From: Ostrinia nubilalis
Taxonomy: Eukaryota > Arthropoda > Insecta > Lepidoptera > Crambidae
Assembly (NCBI RefSeq): GCF_963855985.1
Contig: NC_087112.1
Span: 11,286,501-11,350,500 of the forward strand
DNA length: 64,000 nucleotides
Direction of reading: 5' to 3'
Shown here: positions 21,601-33,600 of the stretch, piece by piece
How the letters are laid out: each line of letters begins with the position of its first letter
Position numbering within the stretch: the first letter of the stretch is position 1
The notes under the pieces: generated by a model
What the model saw: only the letters and a program-made list of their open reading frames with translations
Databases searched by the model: none
Told to the model about the DNA's origin: nothing
Made by a program: the position numbers and the translations under genes

Positions 21601-24600
21601 TCGTTTATCGGCTCAATACATAATTACTCGTATAAATAACATTTTTTCATATTTTTATCTTGAAGATTAATTCATATCAAGTATTCCAAGAGACTAAATA
21701 ATAATTACGATTTGTTAATTATGTTTTCCGATAACATAATTGACTAGCCTTTGATATAAATTAGTTTCATTGCACATCGTAACAATTTAAGTACAAAGCT
21801 TTTAAAACTATTTTACTCTCCGTATGTGTATTTCAAATGTCATAAGTACGTATATGATTGAGGGTAGTTATTATTTAGCCTGTTGACAGCGACAGCGACA
21901 CACACGTTAGCGACAAACACAAGCAACACACGCGCCCGCGCACGCCACGCGCCCGGCCCGGTCGTGCCACGTCGCTCTAGTGCTCCACGCATTGGGCGTG
22001 TCGTGGCACAAATACGAAAATGTATGAACATAGCGACGTGACACCACCACGCGCGTTCCGACTCATACCCAAACCGCCGCATTTTATCGCAAAAAGTCAG
22101 AGTAATATTAGAATTGCATGTTATGATGCCTATCCAGTTTTTTAAAAACCAAAACAATAAATAAATAAACATTGAAAAGATTGCAGAAAATTATGGTTAT
22201 GAAACTTGTGCATTGATAGCAAACCTATTAAAGATGTATCAAAATATGATTTTGATTCTGACCTTTCGCATAAGTACTTGCCTTGCCTTTGAATAAATAT
22301 CTACTTATAATACAGGGTACATAAATTATGACTAACCAAGGCTAGCTCCCTCTAGCTTCAACACGAAAAAGCTTTTCAGCATTTTCAGTAGAGGGACTCT
22401 AGGTGTATAGTGACCAAAGTCGGATCTGGATTCGTTATCAAAATATTTCCAAGATCTCTGGACTTTGGGATTTGATGCTGTGATTCAGATAGAGCTTCTC
22501 GAGGTTGTTGAGGAAACGTATTGGATTTGATCTACTGAACGACTTCAGTTGGTTAATTAATATGTTTGATCTTTGGTTATTGTATTTTGTGAAATTGTCC
22601 TTATTTATAATCCAGATTTGAATAGACTGACTGAAGTGGAGCTATCAGGGATTTATTTAAATCTCACACGAGGTTAACAAGAAACGCCCGTGTAACGTAG
22701 CGACAGTGTTGAACCCAGTGACAGGCAAAGCATAATGTAACGCGTTTACTTTGAATATTTCTTTAGCAAGATATAAGATGTAGAAGTGTGTAATAGATCA
22801 CGGATTTGCAACCATAAAACATTTAAGCTTTTTTTTTTCACCAATACTGATGTGGACTATTTTGTTTGCTGGCAAGCAAATGAACGGCTTGCCTATGCTA
22901 CGGGTGGTAAATCTGAGTTCCTGCTCATTTCCCTGACACTACGTTTGTTATTTTAGTCCACACGAATAGTAATAAACTCAATTAGATAATTGTCTGATAA
23001 ATCCATTAGCTTTGCCGATATGGACTCTTGCGTAATGCGGCGGCTAGAAGTATCGGAACTCGCCCTTCTTGCCGAGGCGCTCGCGGCGGATCCAGTCGGC
23101 GCCGGCGCCGCCCGCGCCCCCCGCCCCGCCCGCGCCCCCCGCCCTACCCGGCGCGCCCGTGGGACTGCTGCCGCCGGAGCCGCGCCCGCCGCCCTCCTGG
23201 AACAACAGTACAATTAAAACATAATCCATGGCAGCCTGCGCCTAATGGTTCCTTAACAAAATTGGCCTTCATTACCAGACCACTATCATACAATTTTTTT
23301 TTATTCACAACGAGGAAGCTCTTGGCCTGTATCTCACCTGATGGTAAGTGATGATCAGGCCGAAGGTGGAAGCGAGCTTCACCTGGAATCCTCAACCACG
23401 GAGGAACTGGCTATCTTACCTCTAACTGTCGGAACACAACAATGCTGTTAACATTGGTATATAGGTAAGATGGTGGACTTAGAACAAGCCCTACCACCAA
23501 CCAAACCGAACAGAAAAATCTGTCCCCACTGAGAATCGAACCCGGGACCTTTGCGTCTGAAGCAGGTGGTCTTACCACTAGACCACAGAGGCGGTTAAAT
23601 TCATTATGAGCTAGGTGTCGGTGCTCAAGTTAGCAATGGTAGATCGTCAAATAATTAATTTCAGAATCCAGCTGCACAGAGAGACTAAAATGGGTTACAT
23701 TTATTGCATGAGACGATGTTAGCATCATCTGCGTGCCCTAAAAGGTGGAATCGTTTGAAGCGTGGACATCCAGTTGATAGCCCAATTTACCTGGTAGTGC
23801 GAACTTCGAACTCCACGTTCTTCTAATTAATTTCAAATAAAGGTCCAATGACAGTTTAACTTTCCCCCGGGACAAACTTGACCTTCACTGGTTGGGTTTT
23901 TATTGGCGGTCAAGCTGTAGATCTTGCTGCACAGGAGTTGCAGCGGTGGGAACGAGAGGTGGGAATAGTCCCGTACCTGGTAGTGCGTGTAGATGGGGTT
24001 GGGGTAGAGGTGCGGCGAGGCGGGCGGGGAGAAGGCGGGCGCCACGATGGTGTGCGGCACGTGCGCCGTGGCGCCGCGCCGGTTGCGCGCCTTCCACCAC
24101 TTGCGCGAGTCGTCCAGCACCTGATGACAACACACGGTTACACATTACATGCTGGCCAGATTCAGCATCGAAACTTAAGCAGTCAATCTTGAACTTAGGA
24201 GTTCACCAAGTTACAAGCTTGATTCAATCCCATTAAACCTTAGTTTGGTTTTATTTATAGCTTGTTGTAACTAAGGCCACGCATGCTGAGGGTCATCATC
24301 ATCATCATTTCAGCCATAAGACGTCCATTGCTGAACACAGGCCTCCCCCAACGACATCCATGATGACCGGTTGGCAGCGGCCGGCATCCAGCGCCTTCCT
24401 GCTACCTTTATGAGGTCGTCGATCCACCTTGTGGGTGGATGTTCTACGCTGCGCTTTCCGGTAGGTACTATCGGCAACAGTGTTAACTACCCATTGCCGG
24501 TCATGTCGTCTCGTTCTATCGCAAAGAATCACCATTTGATGAGAGCGAGAGCAAAAACAGAAATGGATAGTTAACAATGTGGCCGTGTGTACGCGGCCTC

Positions 24601-27600
24601 CACTCCAGAACTTTGCTGCCTCATCGGCCGTCAGTTCTGCGTACTTTTTGCCCTGCCCATTGCCACTTCAGCTTGCTAATCCGTCGGACTGTGTCAGCGA
24701 CTTTACTACGTTTACGGATCTCCTCATTCCTGATTCGATGAATTTAGAGGCTATCACTATTAAATTATCTAATCCACTTTGCTCATCATATCTGACATAG
24801 CCCGACGGATTAGCAAGCTGAAGTGGCAATGGGCAGGGCACATAGTACGCAGAACTGACGGCCGATGGGGCAGCAAGGTTCTGGAATGGAGGCCACGTAC
24901 CGGAAAATGCAGCGTGGGACGTCCACCCACAAGGTGGACCGACGACATCGTAAAGGTAGCAGGAAAGCGCTGGACACAGGCCGTTACCAACCGGGTAACA
25001 TGGAAAGCATTGGGGGAGGCCTATGTTCAGCAGTGGAAGTCCTATGGCTGAGATGATGATGATGACTTTGCTCATCGATTCAAAGGAGCAAAAGGGAAGA
25101 CAAGCGGTTGTGCCGGTGGTACGTGCCTCGAGGTACTCGCCGCGCACGACGGTGAGCTCCTTGTCGTTGTTGGCCGTGCGCGGGTACGTCACGCGCACCA
25201 CGCGCCCGCCGCGCGCCGCCACGCCGCGCGCCCACGACTCGCCCAGCTCGTCTGCAAGAGAACACAAACACATAATTAGGTGGGTATTCTTGGATGGCTC
25301 AAACATGAAGTGCAGGTTTTGTTCGCCAGTCGATGAAGCACATGATGTCGTTCCCTGAGTGCCCGAGCAACTGCACTCAGGAGGATTTAATGAATGCCGC
25401 TGACAACGCCACTCTTGTAGCGGAATTTTGGGGTGACACTGTGCAGGTTGTCGACACGATAACAAGAAGGTAGTACATAATGTTATCTTTTACTTCTTCT
25501 TTTTCACGATATTTTGACCTGTTAGTTCTTTGAGAGGGAGAGAAATCATCACCTGTGGAGATGTTTACGTCCAGCGGTGGTGAATGATTGATCATTTTCA
25601 AGGGTGTTCTTTTAGAAAGTTGTGCCCAATCATTATTAGTTAGTCTCGCCGCCACAGTTCTTTGGCTTAACAGCAGTCATCATCATCAACAGCCTTTTAC
25701 AGTCCACTGCTGGACTATGAGCCTCCTCTAATACAGTGGAGGGTTTGCCATAATCTCCACGCTTGGCAGGCGGGTTGGAGATCGCATTTTAAAAGATTTC
25801 AGAGAGCTCTTTTTCAGAGAGAGATAAAGAGAGTAAACGGCAGTTATAATTTAGTAATTTCTGGTTCTATAGTTATTTTAAGACAGAATATTCATCAGTG
25901 TTGGCACTGGGATACTGACCGTCGTCGCGCTCGGGGCGGTAGGGCGGCTCTCGCTCCGGGGAGGACGCGGCGGAGCCCGAGTCCTCGCGCGTGAGCGTGC
26001 GCCCGCTGCAACAGAAAATGTTGACATTTTATTAAAATACTATTGGCATTAGTATTGGAATGGTCTATTTTCTAATGCCCGTTTTCACCATGAATCCCTA
26101 ATTTTTAAGTGACCTCTATGGTAACACTTAACAGGAATTTTATTTTCAAAGGAGTCATTTATAAATTAGGGATTGATGGTGTAAACGGGCATAAGTCTTC
26201 CAGTTATTAGGGTTCCGTAATTAATCCTACCTGATGACATATGTACCTACACACAAAAAGAAAAGTGCTCAGCCAAGCTCGCTCTAGCTTGAAGGTTCAG
26301 AACAGTTCAGAAAAAGGCTCTTATCTTGCATCAACTTTCGGAAAATTGAATAAAGGTGAGCTCGCAAAGTGGCGGAGGTGTTCTTTTGGTCTTTTGGTCA
26401 AGCGATTTTGGATTACAAATAACAGAAGCATGACATACAACAAAGCAAGTGTACCTGGAATACGGCGCATACTGCTCGCCGTATATGTCGTCCCTCTCGT
26501 CGCGGTCGTAGGCGTACGCGGCGCCCTCCCCGCCGCCCGCGCCCCCCGCCGGGCTCGCGCCCGCGCCGCCTGCGCCCGCGTCGCTGCGCCGAGGCGAAGT
26601 CCTGGCGCACACACACATAAGCCACGGCACAAGGACAACACAATGACACAGAGAAGATGACAGACAGGTGATGAACACAAAGATATTGGAAGAAGTAACT
26701 AATAATGATGTGCACCCACAAATATTAACAAAGATAATAGTGGTCTGTTACCTGCGCAGAGGCTGGTCATCGACCTGGTAGTCCGGCGACCACCCGTCCA
26801 TGAACACGGGGTGGTACGGGGGAATCGCTGTCTTCCATTGTTCCCTGCAGACACCAAAGATATGCTTAAGATTTTCTACAATGTACATAACTAGTGTGCT
26901 TTCAACTTCTACTTCTTGACTCTACCCATAATTTATAAATAAAACACGATTGTTTTATTTTTGTTAATTACATAGATGTTATCCTTGGAATTGACTTCTG
27001 TAAGAGTGTTGATCTACTACCGGTTCTGTACCAATTATGATTGATAATATTTATCACAATTCATTATCTGAATATAAATAGGTGGATGGCGATTGCACTC
27101 AATAATGCCATAAAATCGATTGTTTATCATAACATATCATACTATTTTATGAGCGGTCATGGAGCAAAAGCTTTTAAAACAACTACGAGGCCATTTCACG
27201 AAGTAAAAAACCCTGACATTGTCTACAGTCTCAATAATGTTCTGAAACCACCTCATACCTGGGTATGAGCCAGGCGTCGCCCAGCGAATGCCACAGCTCC
27301 GTTTCTTTGCTGGTGACGCAGTTGGCCAGCAGGTTGAGCGCGTCCCGCGTGAGCAGCGGCTGCACCACGCGCGAGGGCAGGCGGCCGTCCGCCACGTCCT
27401 GCGCCGCGTCCACGATCAGCGCCAACGGCGTGAACAGGAAGTGCACCAGCTCGGGCGCGTTCGGGTCGTGGATGTGCGCTCGCAGCCGCGCCAGCAAGTT
27501 GAAGGACAGCTTAAACTTCTGCAGCACGTCGACGAAGTCCCGCTCCGGCGGCGGGCGCGTTCGCAGCGCCAGCATGCCCTCGCCCGCGCCCGCCTGCCGC

Positions 27601-30600
27601 CGCCCGCGCGAGCGCCGCCGCCGCTCCAGCTCGCGCGACGCGGCGGCGGCGTGCTGCAGCCGCGCGATGAACTTCTCGATGTCGTCGAAGCAGCGGTTGA
27701 GGATGGCGATGTCCTGCTCGTAGAGGCGCTCGGAGCCCGTGGACGAGGCGTCGTCGCGCTCGCCGCCCGAGCCGCCGCGCTCCGTGCGCTCGCGGCCCAG
27801 CTGCGCCGACATTTGCTGCGGAACCAGGTACTTTTTACTGACGTTTGTTTTGATGCACGATAGATAATCTAGATATTTATGACGTAGTCGTGGAGATGCC
27901 GAAAAGGAGCTAATCTTGCCTTGATAAACTGATAATAATTTAATATGCTAATAAAAGTTCTACTAATAACGTTTATGCTTTTGATACATACTCTACTTTG
28001 TTTGCAAATTGGCAGATGAAATGCTGTACCTTCTGAATGACAACCTCTTCTTCAGATGAATTACTAACATACAAAAACGAATGATAGGTACCTACCAAGA
28101 AAGAAATAGGTTTTAAAATCATACTAGAATCCAAATGGGGACTGAAAAGAATTTTCACATTAGTGGAAATTGAAATGCATTAGCTCTTTAGAGAGCTAGA
28201 AAGAAAACCATACTGATACAACTCACAATTTTTTTGTAAAGGTTTGTGAATCCAAACAACATTTATTAGGGCCACTAAGGATTAAGTTCCGTCAAAAATG
28301 AAAATGGACGTAGCTCAATAGGGCTTGACGAATGAAGAGAGAGTAAGTGTGCATGTGCAAGCAATGTTTGTTTGTTTCGAGTACTCACGACGAGCACGGC
28401 CTCCCACTGCTGCCGCGTGTACGTGTGGTACATGCGCTCCATGGCTGCGCGCGACTGCGGCCCGAGCTATGCCCCGCGCTATGCCCCGCGCGCTATCGAC
28501 GCGTTATCGCGCGATAATGATTACGCGGATTATCCACGCCGATAATCCCAGAGTATCCGTGTGGTTATTTTCGAATGTAGTTAATACGATATTAGGGAGA
28601 TTGTTGATATCCAAATTCTTTAATTAGGTAGTAACTTATGGCCGTTTTAGGGAAATAAAACACACAATACACATACTACTACTTCAGGTCAATATCCGTT
28701 GGTCCCAAGAACAAGTGGCGTTAATAGATGAAGACATGAGACATGGTCAAGTTTTTATTGTGATTTGGCCACCTTGAAGGAGCAGATTAAAACCCGCTTT
28801 TCGGTTGCATTGGGACAGCAGCACCGCGCAAGATGCATAGTTATTTTTCTACCTGGCCAGAAAGGTGGTGTAGGAGATTGGGATAGGAACGGGATGGGAT
28901 ACCTTCGATTGAGCAGACTCCACAGGACGGTCCAAGCTTGGTTCTTCTTTCACTTTCACAAACACTTGAATTTTTATTGAGATGAGTTTAGCGCGCGATT
29001 TGGGTTTATTTGAATTGGTTTATTTTGGATACTTATTTAGTATTAACGCCCAGATAGGTAGGCGAAGCGGCGCGTTGCGATGCGAGAGCGAGACTGAAGG
29101 TGGGAGGGAGAGGATAGGAAAAAGGACTGTCAGAATGAGTGATAGAATAGTGTGACATGAGTTCGAAATGTATGAGGTTTTAATGCTGGCGCGTACAACT
29201 CCCCCGGCCTAGAGGTCTTCCTCTAGATTGAGTAGCGTTTGTAAAAAAAAAGTTAAAAACGTAAAAAAAAACATGCGTTAGAGAGAACTAAACGAGTTAT
29301 AAGCGTTAAAGTTGAGTTAAATTAAAATTAAAGTTGAGTTAAATTAAAGTTAAGAAAAAAATTAAGTTAAGAGCATTATTTGAGTTACTGTAAAGGAAGA
29401 GGACAAACTCTAACTACAGGCCGAACATAAGTACCGGTTGCAGTGCGAATCTTTAAGGTGCGAATGATTTTGTCCTTTCCGGGATATACTTCCACAACCA
29501 CACCCAATGGCCAACAAAGAGGATGCGCATTGTCATCTTTTATAACAACAACAGAGCCCACATCTATCGGTTTGGTCACCGTATTCCACTTTTCACGGCG
29601 TTGTAGAGAAGTTAAATACTCCTGACTCCAGCGACGCCAAAAGCTTTGCACTAATTTATTGACTAACTGATAACGCGTTAACCGATTGTCAGAAATATCA
29701 GAGACATTCTCTACTGGTAAGAATTTCAGTGGAGTTATATTGAGAAAGTGATTGGGAGTGAGAGCGGATATATCAGATGGGTCAGAGCTAAGAACACACA
29801 ATGGTCTACTATTCAATAAGCCTTCTATTTGTACAAGTACAGTGTTGAACTCTTCGTATGTTAACACTTGAAGACCAATAACTTTATAAAGATGCGTTTT
29901 TACATAACGAACATTTATCTCTGTGATGCCGTTAAAGTGCGGACCATATGGTGGACTATGAAGAAACTTAATGCGTTGTTCAGCCAAATGTGAACTTAAA
30001 TAATTTTTGTGAGAGTCAGATTCTAAAAGAGCGTAAATTTCGTCAAGCTTGCGTTTAGCGCCAATGAAGTTAGTACCTCCGTCGCTATATATCATGGAAA
30101 CGGGGCCTCTTCTACAAATGAATCGACGAAAAGCGGCGAGAAATAGATCAGAGCTTAAGTCTGAAACTAACTCTATGTGTAGAGCCTTAGTTGTAAGACA
30201 GCAAAATAAACAAATATAAGCCTTCTGGCTTTTAACACCTCTGCGGCGAATGTGAGTAATAAAGAAGGGACCTGCATAATCGACCGATGTATAAACAAAG
30301 GCTTTAGCTTCTGAAACGCGAAATGATGGCAAGTCGCCCATAAGAGGGTTTGTAGATTTAGGGTTTAAACGAAAACAGATATTGCATTGATGCACTCTTT
30401 GACGTACTAAGTTACGTGCGGAAAGTATCCAAAATTTCTGTCTAAGCAGACTGAGTAGAAGTGAAGGACCAGTATGTAAATTACATACATGAAAGTAATC
30501 AACTAAAAGTTGAGTGAAGCGATGTTTAGGCGATAGAATGATTGGATGCTTTTGTCCATAGTTGAGTTGAGAGTGAGTGAGTCGACCTCCGACACGAAGT

Positions 30601-33600
30601 ATATTATCAGAGTCAATGAAAGGGTTAAGTTTGAGAAGCGATTTGTTAAAGGGTTTATTATTTTTAATTGCGTGCATATCTTGAGTAAAAAATAGTGCCT
30701 GTATATGGCGTACTAAATAGAGTTCAGCGAGTTCTAAATCAGAGGATGTAACCACTCCGTTTGAACGTAGTATTTTAGCGAAGCGTAACACGTACACAGT
30801 AGCGCGTAATAATTTTGGGTACGTGGAAATGCGATCAATTAATCGATCGAAAAAGTGAGAGTTCGATTGAGAGTTTGTCTCTGAAACAAGAGCGATAGTT
30901 TTCTCTTCCAGTCGAACACTGTTAGATGAAACTTGAAATGGCTCGATAGGCCATTGCGAGATTGGCTGAGCTGTCCATTGAGGAGAGTGAAACCAATTTA
31001 ATTGATTTAATAATGCTTTAGGAGTTACAGGTCGCGATATTACATCTGCAGGATTTTCATTTCCATTAACATGATACCAAATTTTTGCGTTGAGTTTCGA
31101 ATTAATTTCAGTAATTCTATTCGCAACAAATGTGTGAAATTTGTACGCGGGAGAATGTATCCACGTGAGAGTGACAGTCGAGTCTGAAAATGCGTAAATT
31201 GAGTTAACAGGATAACGATTCTCTATACTATCGCGAACCGATAATAAAAGATTTGTTAAGAGCAGCGCTGCGCACAGTTCAAGCCGCGCAAGAGATATTT
31301 TCTTTAAAGGCGCGACGCGCGATTTGGATGCGATAAGAAAGACTTCACCGGGTGAATCTGCATCAGAGCTCACGCGCACATAAACTACAGCTCCGTAGCA
31401 TACTTCGCTGGCGTCCGCGAAGCCCATGATAGTGACGTGACAACCCGCGGTGATCCCTATATGACGAGATATTTTTAATTGCGATAAATAGTTAATCTCA
31501 CTATCAAACCGATTCCATTTATTTTTTATTGAGTCTGGAACTGGCTGGTCCCATTCAAGTTCGCGCTGCCAGCATTCTTGAATTAAGAGTTTGAGAAACG
31601 CTGTCACAGGGCCTAGCAAACCCAAAGGGTCGAATAATCTAGCGGTTGCGGAAAGAATCGTGCGTTTTGTGCATTGGTCAGAGTTAGTAGAGTTAATTTT
31701 GTAAAGAAAAACGTCATCATTAGGTTGCCACTGCATGCCTATGATTTTTGTCGTAATTTCTGAGTCAGTGTCAAATTCGACGAGCTGTGGATTTTTATGC
31801 GAATCGGGAATCTTATTTATAAGCTCAGGGTTGTTCGAGATCCACTTAACCATTTTAAACCCCCCGGCCATGAACATCTTAACCATTTGATGGTAAGATT
31901 GTTCAGCTTTTTCTAACCCGTCCATAGATGAGACATAATCGTCCATATACATACAGGATTGAGCTTCAGACGCGGCGATAGGATAATTCGCGCGCTCGTC
32001 CTCAGCGAGTTGGCGAACGACACGCATAGCGAGGTAAGGCGAGCTAGAAACGCCAAAAGAAACCCTATTGTATTGATAAGTATCAATCGGTGATTCAGGA
32101 TCAAATCGAAATAATATGCGTTGAAACGGGTGGTGATTTTGATCAAGCTTCACACAGAAATACATCTTTTCAATATCAGCAGATAAAGCGACTGAGAAAA
32201 TGCGTAAGTTAATTAAAAGATCAAAAATATTACTTTGTAAGTTTGGGCCAGTGTAAAGAACATCATTTAACGACTTTCCAGAGGTTGTTTTACAACTTGC
32301 ATCTAAAACGACTCGAGTTTTTGAAGTGAGTTTATCTGGTCGGTATACTGCATGATGAGGTATATAATAATTTGGAGTATTTCCCTCTGAATTCGATGCG
32401 TTTTCGACTTTTGACAGAAAACCGCGATCGATACAGTCTTGAATATTTTCATTATAGTTAGTGCGTAAGCCCGGAGTTGAGTCTAACCTTTTCTCTAAGT
32501 TATAAAAGCGACGCCTAGCAGTAAAGTAAGAATCGCCGAGTTCTGATGGGTCAAGTTTAAATGGCAAAGAAACGGTATACGTCCCAGAGTCGTCGCGAGA
32601 ATGAGTTGATTGGAAAATGTTTTCACATATATCATCGTCAGGGCTGATGTGTCTCTTAGTAGGTACACTTTCAAGCTCCCAAAAGCGTTGCGTGAGTGAT
32701 TCTAATGAGTGCGAGTCTACATTGCAAAAGAATGCTTTATTATCATTGCGTGAATGAGCTGAGTAACACTGAGCGCGTCCCATAGCGAGATATCCGAGCG
32801 TGGTTTCGATGGCGATGACAGAGGATTGTGGTGAAGTTATTTTATTACTACCTAAAAGAAGCGGGAATATCTCATTGCCTAACAAACAATCGACTTCAGC
32901 AGGGATATCGAAGCTGTCATCAGCCATAGGAAGACCTTGTAAATGCGATAACTGGGTTATGTCAACCTTTACATTAGGTAAATAATCGGTTATTGTATCA
33001 ATGACGCGTGCGTTAATTGTGTATTTACACCTGGGATCAAAGCGTGAGGCAATTATGAAAGATACATATCCTAGCGACACACTTTCAGACTGACCTATGC
33101 CCTTAATAGTGGTAGGTAGCGGATTGACTTTTAAGTTCAGTCGCGCACAACATTTATTTGTGATAAAGTTGCTCATCGAACCTGTGTCTAGAAACACGCG
33201 TAATTTTTGACACGTCTTATTATTGTCATAAGTATACACTGACGCGGTGGGTAATAAGACCGTGGTACTAGATTCATCAGCGATCGACGGCGTGACTGCA
33301 GAGAGAGATACATTGTTGGTTGGCATCGATTGCAACGGCGGCGTGACCGGACCGGGCGCGGACATGGACGCGTCGGTCGGCGAAAGCGTCGCGCTGCAAG
33401 TCAGCTGTTGTGACGTCATAGGTCTATTCACGTTAAAGTTGTCTATATGAATAAGAGTGTGATGTTTACGTTGGCAAACTGAGCAACGATTTTGAGATTT
33501 GCAATATTTAACATTATGAAAGCCCAAACAATTGAGGCAAAAGTTACATTTTTTCACTAAAGAGTAGCGAGTTGGCGCATTTTTCGAGCGAAAATAACTG

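Noticed and set aside
24668..25465. 265-aa minus-strand open frame as a gene
   Set aside because: It is a chance joining of antisense LINE, aru exon 11 and intron; only the exon 11 SH3 part is real.
27288..27863. 191-aa plus-strand open frame
   Set aside because: Antisense shadow of aru exon 7, which is one of the most conserved Eps8 segments on the minus strand.
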